Shown: piece after piece, positions 52,487 to 61,630 of the stretch
Position numbering within the stretch: the stretch's first letter is position 1
How the letters are laid out: each line of letters starts with the position of its first letter
DNA from: an uncultured Sunxiuqinia sp.
Lineage (GTDB): Bacteria > Bacteroidota > Bacteroidia > Bacteroidales > Prolixibacteraceae
Direction: 5' to 3'
DNA length: 64,000 bases
NCBI RefSeq assembly: GCF_963678245.1
Contig: NZ_OY782767.1
Coordinates: forward strand, 620,001 to 684,000
The notes under the pieces: model-generated
The model's database searches: none
Seen by the model: only the letters and a program-made list of their open reading frames with translations
What the model was told of the DNA's origin: nothing
Made by a program: the position numbers and the translations under genes

Positions 52487-54877
52487 ATGGCAACAAAAAG
52501 GTCAAAAACGATACCATCAAAAAAGAGAAATCCAATACGAAAAAGACACAAACGATCATCGAAAGCAAAAAAGAGAAGTGTCTGGATGTTTCTGCTTAAG
52601 CTTTCCGCTGTTTGTATTATTCTCTTTTTTTTATTTTTTATGGCTGTTTATTTGGGATTTACAGGGCATGTTCCGAGTTCCAATCAGTTGAATGATATCA
52701 AAAACCCACAGGCTTCGGAAGTATTCTCAGAGGATGGTCGGTTACTTGGTCGCTATTATATTGAGAATCGGAGCAACGTTCAATTTGATGAAATATCACC
52801 TAATGTAATCAATGCACTGATTGCTACAGAGGATGCTCGTTTTTATGAACACCGGGGGATTGATGAGATTGCGTTGATGCGCGTACTCTTCAAAACGATC
52901 CTACTACAGGATAAAAGTGCTGGTGGCGGAAGTACTTTGAGCCAGCAGGTTGCTAAAAACTTATTTCCGAGAAATGATTTGTGGGTGTTTAGTATGCCGG
53001 TTAATAAATTGCGCGAGGCAATTATCGCCTATCGTTTGGAGCGTATTTATACCAAGGAAGAAATTCTGACACTATATCTGAATACGGTTCCGTTTGGAGA
53101 AAATATTTTTGGTATTGAAGTTGCTGCGGAACGATTCTTCAGCAAAAGTCCTAAAAACCTTACCGTAGATGAATCTGCAGTGTTGGTTGGCATGCTCAAA
53201 GCCAACTACAGTTACAATCCCCGAATTAATCCTGAACGTTCGAAAGAACGGCGCAATGTGGTTATCAATCAAATGATCGCAAACGGATTTCTGGAGGAAG
53301 CACAAGGAGAAGTTTTTAAGGAAAAACCACTGGGGGTAAAATACAGACGAATTTCATACAATGAAGGCCCCGCACCGTATTTTGTAGAGATGCTAAAGCC
53401 GGAGTTGATGGATTGGTGCGCAAACAATACTAAAGAGAACGGTGAGCCATATAATTTATTTACTGATGGTCTGCGGGTTAAGACAACCTTAAATTACGAT
53501 TTCCAGTATTTTGCACAACAGGCAGTGAAAGAGTATATGGAAAACTTGCAAAATGTATTTGATAACCACTGGGGAAAAACAGAGCCTTGGAGAGGAAAAC
53601 AGAACATTTTGAAGAGTGCAATACATCGCTCGGAACGCTATAAGAAGATGAATAAAGCTGGCAAAACGCAAGAGCAGATTGATCAGGCTTTCAATTCGAA
53701 GATAAAAACAACCTTTTTTACCCACCAAGGATTAAAGCAGGTAGAAACAACTCCCTTAGATTCAGTTAAACACTATTTACGCTTACTTAATGCCGGTTTT
53801 TTAGCAATCGAACCATCAACCGGAGCCCTAAAAGCATGGGTTGGGGGAATTGATTTTCGCTTTTTTAAATACGATCATGTTTTGTCAGCGCGTCAGGTTG
53901 GTTCTACCTTTAAGCCGTTTGTTTACTTAGCAGCTCTTGAAGACGGACAGAGCCCATTTGAGTATTACCCAAATGAAAAGAAAGTCTATGAAGATTATCA
54001 GGATTGGTCTCCGAGTAATTCACACGGAGAGTATACGGGGTATTATTCGATGGAAGGAGCGCTGAGTCAGTCGTTAAACACAGTTGCAGTTGATGTAATG
54101 ATGAAAACAGGCATTGAGAAAACAATTGAAACTTGTCGGGAATTGGGACTAGAAGCTGACTTGCCCGAATTTCCCTCTTTATCGCTTGGTGTAGCTTCAA
54201 TTAGTTTGAAGGACTTGCTTTTTGCTTATGCAACCATGTTAAATCAAGGAACTCGTGTTGAGCCCAATTACCTCGTTTCAATCAGTGATAACAAAGGCAA
54301 CACGCTAGTTGAATATAAACGAGAACCAGCCACACGAACTTCGTTGAATGGTGTCAATTGTCAGATTGTTACCCACATGCTCGAATCAGTTGTGAATGAT
54401 GGTACGGGGAGCTCGATCCGAAATACCTATCAGATTTCTGGCGATTTCGCAGGTAAAACAGGGACAACGCAAAATCAGTCGGATGGATGGTTTATTGGTC
54501 TCACACCTGAATTAGTAGCTGGTTGCTGGGTAGGAGCTGAAGATCCTGGAGTTCATTTCCGCACAATAAAATATGGACAAGGAGCATACATGGCTTTACC
54601 AATTGTAGGTAAGTTTTACAGTAAGCTTTATCGCGATGCTCGATATAAAACGATGCAGTATGCTGATTTTCCAAGTTTGGATGATGGGCTATTGGCCGAT
54701 CTAGCAATTCCTCACTATCGGGAGTTTTATGAGTTGGATGATAAAGACAATTTGATTGAACGAATATTTGCCGGAAAATCGAAAGAAGAGAAATTGAAAG
54801 AGGTTAAAAATCCTGAGAAGAAAGAGAAGAAAAAAGTATGGGAAGTAATCAAAGGAATTTTCAAAAAGAAAAAATAG
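52487..54877 (+). CDS. Bifunctional penicillin-binding protein 1A-type
   Basis: A 796-residue class A penicillin-binding protein that polymerises and cross-links peptidoglycan. A basic cytosolic tail (1-30) and one transmembrane helix (33-57) precede the GT51 glycosyltransferase domain with catalytic Glu115 in ATEDARFYEHRG and GGSTLSQQVAKNLF. The transpeptidase domain has Ser473 in GSTFKP, the SxN motif in QSLN and KTGTT with Lys657. The C-terminus is very lysine-rich. It is followed by a CLC gene after 44 bases that contain a promoter box. Confidence 0.93.
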   Translation: MATKRSKTIPSKKRNPIRKRHKRSSKAKKRSVWMFLLKLSAVCIILFFLFFMAVYLGFTGHVPSSNQLNDIKNPQASEVFSEDGRLLGRYYIENRSNVQFDEISPNVINALIATEDARFYEHRGIDEIALMRVLFKTILLQDKSAGGGSTLSQQVAKNLFPRNDLWVFSMPVNKLREAIIAYRLERIYTKEEILTLYLNTVPFGENIFGIEVAAERFFSKSPKNLTVDESAVLVGMLKANYSYNPRINPERSKERRNVVINQMIANGFLEEAQGEVFKEKPLGVKYRRISYNEGPAPYFVEMLKPELMDWCANNTKENGEPYNLFTDGLRVKTTLNYDFQYFAQQAVKEYMENLQNVFDNHWGKTEPWRGKQNILKSAIHRSERYKKMNKAGKTQEQIDQAFNSKIKTTFFTHQGLKQVETTPLDSVKHYLRLLNAGFLAIEPSTGALKAWVGGIDFRFFKYDHVLSARQVGSTFKPFVYLAALEDGQSPFEYYPNEKKVYEDYQDWSPSNSHGEYTGYYSMEGALSQSLNTVAVDVMMKTGIEKTIETCRELGLEADLPEFPSLSLGVASISLKDLLFAYATMLNQGTRVEPNYLVSISDNKGNTLVEYKREPATRTSLNGVNCQIVTHMLESVVNDGTGSSIRNTYQISGDFAGKTGTTQNQSDGWFIGLTPELVAGCWVGAEDPGVHFRTIKYGQGAYMALPIVGKFYSKLYRDARYKTMQYADFPSLDDGLLADLAIPHYREFYELDDKDNLIERIFAGKSKEEKLKEVKNPEKKEKKKVWEVIKGIFKKKK

Positions 54878-54906
54878 TTTCTCCCCGATTTTAGACTGCC
54901 TTTTAT

Positions 54907-54914
54907 TATTTTTG
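54907..54914 (+). promoter_or_regulatory. -7 box for the first CLC gene
   Basis: Reads TATTTTTG, seven bases before the ATG at 54922. If active, the transcript would be almost leaderless. Confidence 0.5.
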
Positions 54915-54921
54915 CGAACAA

Positions 54922-56703
54922 ATGGAGAATAAGCAGTCTTTAATTGTTCGTTTTCACCGTTGGCGTTTACGGCACTTAAGTGAACGCCACTTCGTAGTGA
55001 TTTTGAGTGTAGTTGTTGGTATTATTGCTGGAATTGCAGCAACGATAATTAAAAATGCTGTTTGGCTGACTCAACGATTAGTGCACAATATATCGCTGGG
55101 TCACTATGTTGAAAATTACATTTACCTAATTCTTCCAATAACAGGGATTTTTATTACTGTTTTGTTTATTACCTATATTATAAAAAAACCGGTTCGTCAT
55201 GGTATTCCCAATGTGTTGCACAGTATTTCAATGCGGCAAGGCGAACTTAGTAGACACAACCTGTTTTCATCGGTGATAACTTCTGCGTTTACTGTAGGCT
55301 TTGGTGGTTCAGTTGGGTTAGAGGGACCTACGGTTGCTACAGGAGCAGCATACGGATCTTGGATTTCAAAACTATTCAGACTTAATTATAAGAATACCAT
55401 ACTGATGCTTGCCTGTGCTTCAGCCGGAGCAATGGCAGCTATTTTTAAAGCACCCATTGCTGCCATTGTTTTTGCGGTTGAAGTTATTATGATCGACCTG
55501 ACTACCTTTAGTTTGGTTCCTCTTTTATTGGCATCTTCTTCAGCGGTATTGACTTCTTACTTTTTTATGGGGCAAGACGTACTTTATCCATTTAATGTCG
55601 AAACCAGTTTCGAACTGTCAGATCTTCCATACTATATTGTTCTAGGAATATTTGCCGGATTGATTTCGGCATATTTCACCAAAATGTATTTATACATTGA
55701 AAAACTTTTTGAGGGTTTTAGTACAAAGCGAATACGACTTACGGTTGGTGGATTGAGCTTAGGAATTTTGATTTTCTTTTTCCCCGCACTTTACGGAGAG
55801 GGATATGAAGCCATCAATATGTGTTTAGAAGGTGATCTGGGGTATTTGTATGATGATTCGATCTTTTACAGCTTTAAAGGAGAAATCTGGAGTATGTTTG
55901 TACTGATTATTGCTGTAATTCTTTTAAAAATTGTTGCCACCTCAATAACCTTTGGTAGTGGTGGAATTGGTGGAATTTTTGCTCCAACACTTTTTATGGG
56001 TGTTAATTCTGGAATGCTTTTCGCACAATTTATAAACATGATTGGGTTAAAACAACTAAATGTAAATAACTTCGCACTTATTGGAATGTCCGGATTAATA
56101 GGCGGAGTTTTGCAAGCTCCATTAACCGGTATTTTTTTGATTGCTGATATTTCCGGAGGCTATAAACTGTTTGTACCATTAATGATCGTGTCAACTTTTG
56201 CATATCTTACGGTTAAAGCTTTTACGGCAAATTCTGTATACCATATTCAGCTTGCAAAACGGAAAGAACTAATGACTCATGATAAAGATCTCAATGTAAT
56301 TCGAATGATGGAAGTGAAAAAGTTGGTTGAAACTGATTTTCTTGTGCTGCGGCCAAACTCAAGTTTAGGCGATCTGGCTGAAGCAATTTCCAAGGCTCAC
56401 CGGAATTTATTTCCCATTGTGGACGAGGAAGGTTATTTGAAGGGAATGGTGAAAATGGACGACGTGAGACATTTGATTTTTCGTCAGGAGCTATACAATA
56501 AGGTGCACGTTAGTCATTTGATGTATTTGCCCGAACATTCAATCTCAACTTCCGATTCAATGGAACAAGTTGTTGAGAAATTTGAATCAAGCGAACGTTA
56601 TAATCTGGCAGTAATTGATAAGGGGAAATACATCGGTTTTATATCCAGAGCTCGTGTTTTTTCGACATACAGAAAGAGAATGGCACATTTATCACACGAT
56701 TAA
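54922..56703 (+). CDS. CLC-family chloride channel/transporter with CBS pair
   Basis: A 593-residue CLC protein: about ten hydrophobic helices up to residue ~440, then two CBS domains (about 460-590). The anion-path motifs are GGSVGLEGP with the gating glutamate, FKAPIAAIVFAVEV, FGSGGIGGIFAPTLFMG, and ALIGMSGLIGGVLQAPLTGIF. CLC proteins move chloride, either by channel or by H+ exchange; the presence of the gating Glu is compatible with exchange. The CBS pair may bind adenine nucleotides. A paralogue follows 13 bases downstream. Confidence 0.9.
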   Translation: MENKQSLIVRFHRWRLRHLSERHFVVILSVVVGIIAGIAATIIKNAVWLTQRLVHNISLGHYVENYIYLILPITGIFITVLFITYIIKKPVRHGIPNVLHSISMRQGELSRHNLFSSVITSAFTVGFGGSVGLEGPTVATGAAYGSWISKLFRLNYKNTILMLACASAGAMAAIFKAPIAAIVFAVEVIMIDLTTFSLVPLLLASSSAVLTSYFFMGQDVLYPFNVETSFELSDLPYYIVLGIFAGLISAYFTKMYLYIEKLFEGFSTKRIRLTVGGLSLGILIFFFPALYGEGYEAINMCLEGDLGYLYDDSIFYSFKGEIWSMFVLIIAVILLKIVATSITFGSGGIGGIFAPTLFMGVNSGMLFAQFINMIGLKQLNVNNFALIGMSGLIGGVLQAPLTGIFLIADISGGYKLFVPLMIVSTFAYLTVKAFTANSVYHIQLAKRKELMTHDKDLNVIRMMEVKKLVETDFLVLRPNSSLGDLAEAISKAHRNLFPIVDEEGYLKGMVKMDDVRHLIFRQELYNKVHVSHLMYLPEHSISTSDSMEQVVEKFESSERYNLAVIDKGKYIGFISRARVFSTYRKRMAHLSHD

Positions 56704-56716
56704 GTAAAATTAAATA

Positions 56717-58486
56717 ATGTTGGGTATTGACAAGATTGATTTGAAATCATTGGCGAAACAGCTAATGGGCAAGAAAAAGCTCTACTGGATAAGCTTCATA
56801 ATTGGAGTTGTTAGTGGATTGGCGGCGTTAATCTTAAAAAAATTAATTCACTTTATTGGAGAACAGCTAGTTGGTCACTTTGTTACGACCGATGAAAATT
56901 TTCTGTACCTGGCCTTTCCCTTAATCGGAATTACGATCACGGTACTGATTATTCGGTATTTTATTAAAGATGATATTGGACACGGTGTCGCTAAAATTTT
57001 GTCTTCAATTTCAAATAATAAAGGAAAGATTAAGTCGCACAATTCTTTTTCTTCCATGATCACCAGTAGTTTCACGATTGGGTTTGGTGGATCAGTAGGA
57101 GCTGAGGCACCCGTGGTATTGACGGGGGCTTCGATTGGAGCAAACCTGGCCCGCTTCTTTAAACTCGGACATGCCGATGTCATTTTAATGATTGGATGTG
57201 GGGCTACCGGAGCTATTGCCGGAATTTTTAAAGCACCAATTGCTGGCATCGTTTTTACCTTGGAGGTATTAATGCTCGATTTAACAATGGCTTCACTGGT
57301 TCCTTTGTTAATCTCGGGGATTACTGCGGCGGTAATTAGCGTTTATTTTATGGGCGATGTTTCACTATTCAAGTTCAACCTTATCCATGCTTTTCAGGCC
57401 GACCAGGTTCCTTTTTATATCGCGTTGGGTATTTTTGCAGGCTTTGTATCCTTGTATTTTACCAGGGTCGCAATGTGGGTAGAACAAGTTATGAAAGGCA
57501 TAGAAAAGCAGTGGCTTCGTATGGTTTATGGTGGAATAGCTCTTGGAGTTTTGATCTTTCTCTTTCCGCCACTTTGGGGAGAAGGCTATACCTCCATAAA
57601 TAAAGTGTTTAACGAACTTGGTCTCGAATTGTTGGACAATTCCTTATTTTACGGTTTACGCGATAATCCTTGGTTTTTTGTTGTTTTTTTAGTGCTCTTG
57701 TTAGGCTTTAAAGTAATTGCAATGGCGGTTACCACGGCTAGTGGAGGAATCGGTGGAATTTTTGCCCCAACACTTTTTGTAGGAGCTATTGGTGGTTATT
57801 TTATGGCTTTCTTTATGAATCTTGTCTTTGGGTTAAATTTACCACTCGATAACTTTGCATTGGCAGGTATGGGGGCGATGATGGCGGGTGTTATGCATGC
57901 GCCTTTGTTGGGTATTTTTCTAACTGCTGAAATTACAGGAGGCTATGAACTTTTCTTTCCCTTAATCATTGCATCGTTGGTCGCTTATATCACAATAATC
58001 CGATTCGAACAACACTCGATATACACAAAGCGATTAGCTCACGATGGAAAGTTAGTAACGCACCATAAAGATAAAGCAGTTCTTCATTTTATGGAAGTTC
58101 AGGATTTGATTGAAACTGATTTTGAAATTATTTCTCCCGAAGCAACTTTGGGAGATCTCACCAAGTCTATTTCCAAGTCGAAGCGGGATCTTTTTCCAGT
58201 AGTTGATACCAATGGAGTTATGTGTGGAATGATTAAAATGAATGATATAAGAGATATCGTTTTTAATCAGGATTTGTACGAGAAAGTCTTTGTAAAGGAT
58301 TTGATGTACATGCCTGAGTATTTTATTTCTCCGAAAGATACGATGCATGTGGTTGCCGAGAAATTTGAAACAAGTGGACGGTTTAATTTGGCAGTGATTG
58401 ACGAAGGCAAGTATATTGGCTTTATTTCTCGAGCTAAAGTGTTTTCAAATTATCGTAAAACAGTTCGGATATTCTCTCAGGATTAG
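56717..58486 (+). CDS. Second CLC-family transporter with CBS pair
   Basis: A 589-residue paralogue of the preceding gene, with the same order of motifs: GGSVGAEAP, FKAPIAGIVFTLEV, ASGGIGGIFAPTLFVG and two C-terminal CBS domains. The motif after the gating Glu differs: GAEAP here against GLEGP in the first copy. The 13-base gap from its neighbour suggests one transcript and possibly a heterodimer, since CLC proteins work as dimers. The pair probably arose by tandem duplication. Confidence 0.9.
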   Translation: MLGIDKIDLKSLAKQLMGKKKLYWISFIIGVVSGLAALILKKLIHFIGEQLVGHFVTTDENFLYLAFPLIGITITVLIIRYFIKDDIGHGVAKILSSISNNKGKIKSHNSFSSMITSSFTIGFGGSVGAEAPVVLTGASIGANLARFFKLGHADVILMIGCGATGAIAGIFKAPIAGIVFTLEVLMLDLTMASLVPLLISGITAAVISVYFMGDVSLFKFNLIHAFQADQVPFYIALGIFAGFVSLYFTRVAMWVEQVMKGIEKQWLRMVYGGIALGVLIFLFPPLWGEGYTSINKVFNELGLELLDNSLFYGLRDNPWFFVVFLVLLLGFKVIAMAVTTASGGIGGIFAPTLFVGAIGGYFMAFFMNLVFGLNLPLDNFALAGMGAMMAGVMHAPLLGIFLTAEITGGYELFFPLIIASLVAYITIIRFEQHSIYTKRLAHDGKLVTHHKDKAVLHFMEVQDLIETDFEIISPEATLGDLTKSISKSKRDLFPVVDTNGVMCGMIKMNDIRDIVFNQDLYEKVFVKDLMYMPEYFISPKDTMHVVAEKFETSGRFNLAVIDEGKYIGFISRAKVFSNYRKTVRIFSQD

Positions 58487-58590
58487 TGATTAGACGTACA
58501 CCGTGTTCTTTTGTGCGTTTTCTTCTTTTTAATTGAATAGGAGTTAACGGCTAATGAGTGTGGTATTTCAACTATTAACACGATGAAGGC

Positions 58591-59001
58591 TTAGCTCATT
58601 TTTGGAATAAAGGAAAGGTAAATCAAGATAAACAAAGCTGAAAATAAACCGTTCGTTACCGAAAAAGCATTCCAGTCAATCCAGATAGCCGGGAGAAAAA
58701 GAATGGCAAGTTGGGCGATTGTATAAATATAGAATCCCGATTTTTGCCAGCGTTTCATTTTTAAAACACCAATAAGCGAGACAACACAAAATCCGACAAA
58801 TAGCAAAAGATACAAGGGAGTAACATGATCCATACTTGTAAGGTTGGTTACGCCGACAACTAGTTCCTTGGTTTTAGTAAAATACAAAGCGGCAATACTG
58901 AAAAGCAATATTCCCAAAACACCTCCCAATAAACTCAAATAAATAGCAGATGTAAATAGTAACGGTTGGTCGTTTTTATTTGGATGATTGCTTGTCTTCA
59001 T
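58591..59001 (-). CDS. Small four-helix membrane protein
   Basis: A 136-residue protein with about four hydrophobic segments (roughly residues 18-42, 60-80, 87-107 and 112-133) and no recognised domain. The short N-terminus is polar with many Asn and Lys. I do not recognise its family; it is probably an inner-membrane protein of unknown role. A TATTTTCG sequence near 59034-59041 on the - strand is a weak promoter candidate. Confidence 0.6.
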   Translation of the reverse strand: MKTSNHPNKNDQPLLFTSAIYLSLLGGVLGILLFSIAALYFTKTKELVVGVTNLTSMDHVTPLYLLLFVGFCVVSLIGVLKMKRWQKSGFYIYTIAQLAILFLPAIWIDWNAFSVTNGLFSALFILIYLSFIPKMS

Positions 59002-59116
59002 TTTACATTGATTTCTGATCTACTGACTCGCCATCGAAAATACAAGGGCTAAATGAGATAATGAGTGGCTTGAAAATGCAAATTAAAAATGAAACGACCA
59101 TCAATTTTCAGAAGAC

Positions 59117-59154
59117 AAAAAAAAAGAAACCTCCAAAATGGGAGATTTCTTTTT
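59117..59154 (-). terminator. Terminator after the YbaK-family gene
   Basis: Eleven-base arms (59124-59134 and 59141-59151, one G-U pair on the - strand) with a six-base loop, then a T-run on the - strand. Confidence 0.75.
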
Positions 59155-59176
59155 CGTTGATTACCCAATAGACTGC

Positions 59177-59650
59177 TTATGCAGTTTTTGCTTTCGAAAA
59201 TCTCAGAACGAATGGCTGTACCAGTCGTTCAAAATCAGCATACGCCATGCGTATTAATTCGACGTGAGTTCCGGCGTTGAACGCTATTTCTTTGTCTTCG
59301 GCTAAACTTTCGCCCACATAAACCGGCATGTCGTATAAGTTGCCAAACGGTGGCATTGCTCCAATTTCGCATTCAGGAAAAAATCGTTTAAATTCCATTT
59401 CGTTGGCTAACTCAATTGTTTTGGCAACGATTTGCTCTTTCAGAAGGTCGAGGTTTACCATGTACGAAGCCGGTAATACAGCCATGGCCATCTTCTCATC
59501 AACTTTTACGATTACGGTTTTAGCCATTTCTTTTCCGGGAATGTGTGTTGTTGCGGCAACTCGTTGGGCATTAAATGCCAGCGAATGACGAATGGTGATG
59601 TACTCAATGTTGTAGTGATCCAGATACTTTTTTAGTTTTTTTATTGGCAT
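59177..59650 (-). CDS. YbaK/prolyl-tRNA synthetase-associated domain protein
   Basis: A 157-residue single-domain protein of the YbaK/EbsC family, which hydrolyses mischarged aminoacyl-tRNAs in trans. The fold is seen in AKTVIVKVDEKMAMAVLPA with the conserved lysine, EIGAMPPFG with the GxxxPxG-type loop, and FNAGTHVELIRMAYADF near the C-terminus. Which tRNA it edits (Ala-tRNAPro, Cys-tRNAPro or another) cannot be told from sequence. Confidence 0.85.
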   Translation of the reverse strand: MPIKKLKKYLDHYNIEYITIRHSLAFNAQRVAATTHIPGKEMAKTVIVKVDEKMAMAVLPASYMVNLDLLKEQIVAKTIELANEMEFKRFFPECEIGAMPPFGNLYDMPVYVGESLAEDKEIAFNAGTHVELIRMAYADFERLVQPFVLRFSKAKTA

Positions 59651-60072
59651 AACGGTCGTTTCAAATCATTCAGTAAAAACAGTCAATAAATCAAGGCATA
59701 AAATCAAAGTACGCAGTCCAAGGCAATATCATAAAGCACGCAGTAGCTTAAATGACAACCCACTCTAATATTTTATACTCAGCAATCCTGAAGAAGGTTA
59801 CTACTCGAAAAAGTATGATATGATCGAACTCTCTGGCGAAAGTTTTCTCAATGTTAAACGTTCAAAAAAACAGGTATTTGTTAATTTCTAATCGTTTCGG
59901 CACGACATAAAAAGTTTTACCTTTGCACTTTAAATTCGTTATCGAAATAATTATCAAATGAAACGATCGCAAATTTTGGTGTTCTGTTCCCCTTGTTGTT
60001 GGGACGAAAAAAGAATGACAGGATTTTCCGGAAGTTCCATCTTATACCCATAAAGTAAACATTTTTAATACG
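59651..60072. other. 422-base intergenic region upstream of glyA
   Basis: The only clear signal is the glyA -7 box at 59918-59925. A short hairpin GTTCCCC/GGGAC near 59987-60003 lies in the predicted leader of glyA. No gene or RNA family was recognised in the remainder. Confidence 0.5.
59918..59925 (+). promoter_or_regulatory. -7 box for glyA
   Basis: Reads TACCTTTG, an exact TAnnTTTG match. The ATG at 60073 follows by about 147 bases, so glyA would have a long leader. Confidence 0.5.
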
Positions 60073-61353
60073 ATGAAAAGAGATCAAATTGTATTTGACA
60101 TTATTGAAAAAGAACGCCAGCGTCAGTTGAGCGGAATTGAATTGATTGCGTCTGAAAACTTTGTTAGCGAGCAAGTCATGGAAGCGATGGGTTCGGTGAT
60201 GACCAATAAATATGCTGAAGGATATCCGGGCAAACGTTATTATGGTGGCTGTCAGTGTGTTGATATGACTGAGCAATTGGCTATCGACCGTTTGAAAGAA
60301 GTATTTGGAGCAGCATATGCCAACGTGCAGCCACACTCCGGAGCGCAGGCCAATGCGGCTGTGTTAAGCGTTATTCTTAAGCCGGGCGATAAATTTTTAG
60401 GTCTTGATCTCTCTCATGGAGGCCATCTCTCTCACGGTTCTCCGGTTAATTCATCGGGTATTTTATACGAGCCAATTGCATACCATGTAAAAGAAGAAAC
60501 CGGTTTGGTTGATTATGATGAAATGGAAGCTTTGGCTCGCGAACACAAACCAAAACTAATTATTGGTGGAGCATCGGCCTATTCGCGCGAATGGGACTAT
60601 GCCCGCATGCGTAAAATTGCTGATGAAGTTGGCGCGATGTTTATGGTTGATATGGCTCACCCGGCTGGTTTAATCGCTGCCGGTTTGCTGGAAAACCCTG
60701 TCAAATACGCCCACATTGTAACATCAACAACTCATAAAACATTACGTGGTCCCCGAGGTGGTATCATTTTGATGGGTGAAGATTTTGAGAATCCATTTGG
60801 CTTTAAAACTCCGAAAGGGGTAACAAAAATGATGTCGGCAGTTATCGATTTTGCTGTTTTCCCCGGACAACAAGGTGGACCACTTGAGCACGTTATTGCA
60901 TCAAAGGCTATTTCTTTTGGCGAAGCGTTAGATCCTTCCTATAAAGAATACCAGAGCCAGGTGAAAAAGAATGCGGCTGTTATGGCTCAGGCTTTTGTTA
61001 ATAAAGGCTACAAAGTAATTTCAGGAGGTACCGATAATCACAGTATGTTAATTGATTTACGTACCAAATTTCCTGAATTGACCGGGAAAGTTGCTGAAAA
61101 CACCTTGGTGAAAGCTGATATCACCATCAATAAAAACATGGTTCCTTTCGACAGTCGTTCGCCATTTACAACTTCTGGATTGCGTGTGGGAACTCCTGCA
61201 ATTACAACTCGTGGGTTGAAAGAAGAGCAAATGCCTATGATTGTTGATTTGATTGATGAAGTGTTGAGTGACGTTGAAAATGAAGCTGTAATCACATCAG
61301 TTCGCGAAAAAGTAAATAAAATGATGAAAGACCTGCCTTTGTTTGCTTGGTAG
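60073..61353 (+). CDS. glyA: Serine hydroxymethyltransferase
   Basis: A 426-residue PLP enzyme that converts serine and tetrahydrofolate to glycine and methylene-tetrahydrofolate. The PLP-binding lysine is Lys222 in [13 protein letters not shown]. Other motifs include [36 protein letters not shown] and [14 protein letters not shown]. The C-terminal [17 protein letters not shown] is typical. It makes one-carbon units and so touches the same pool a corrinoid methyl-transfer system would feed, though it is 47 kb away from it. Confidence 0.97.
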   Translation: MKRDQIVFDIIEKERQRQLSGIELIASENFVSEQVMEAMGSVMTNKYAEGYPGKRYYGGCQCVDMTEQLAIDRLKEVFGAAYANVQPHSGAQANAAVLSVILKPGDKFLGLDLSHGGHLSHGSPVNSSGILYEPIAYHVKEETGLVDYDEMEALAREHKPKLIIGGASAYSREWDYARMRKIADEVGAMFMVDMAHPAGLIAAGLLENPVKYAHIVTSTTHKTLRGPRGGIILMGEDFENPFGFKTPKGVTKMMSAVIDFAVFPGQQGGPLEHVIASKAISFGEALDPSYKEYQSQVKKNAAVMAQAFVNKGYKVISGGTDNHSMLIDLRTKFPELTGKVAENTLVKADITINKNMVPFDSRSPFTTSGLRVGTPAITTRGLKEEQMPMIVDLIDEVLSDVENEAVITSVREKVNKMMKDLPLFAW

Positions 61354-61381
61354 ATCACTTTCTGATTGAAATATATTGAGA

Positions 61382-61410
61382 GGGCGCTCCAAATGGAGTG
61401 CCCTTTTTTT
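61382..61410 (+). terminator. Rho-independent terminator after glyA
   Basis: Nine-base arms (61382-61390 and 61395-61403, one G-U pair) with a four-base loop, running into seven T's. Confidence 0.85.
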
Positions 61411-61460
61411 GCGCTTTTCTATAGCAGTTTCGTCATTACGTTTTAGCCGTTTTAAGATTT

Positions 61461-61540
61461 CTCAAAAGCGGAAAACATGCTCCCGGGAAATTTTTTTGTT
61501 CTCAAAAGCAGACGAAAAGCTTCCGGAAAATTATTTTTGT
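61461..61540. repeat. Imperfect 40-base tandem repeat
   Basis: Two consecutive 40-base units, 61461-61500 and 61501-61540, share about 30 of 40 bases, starting CTCAAAAGC and carrying a CCGG core followed by an A- and T-rich tail. The repeat lies in the gap between glyA and the queA-like gene. No function is apparent. Confidence 0.55.
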
Positions 61541-61630
61541 CCAAATGACTGATGAGAACGTCGTAGAATTTGCATTGTAAGCAAACTGCGGACTGCAGAA
61601 CTTCGGTTTAGATTGTGCGTTACAGCTTGT

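Noticed and set aside
59917-60336. 139-residue - strand frame at the 5' end of glyA
   Set aside because: It covers the glyA promoter and start on the opposite strand and resembles no family.
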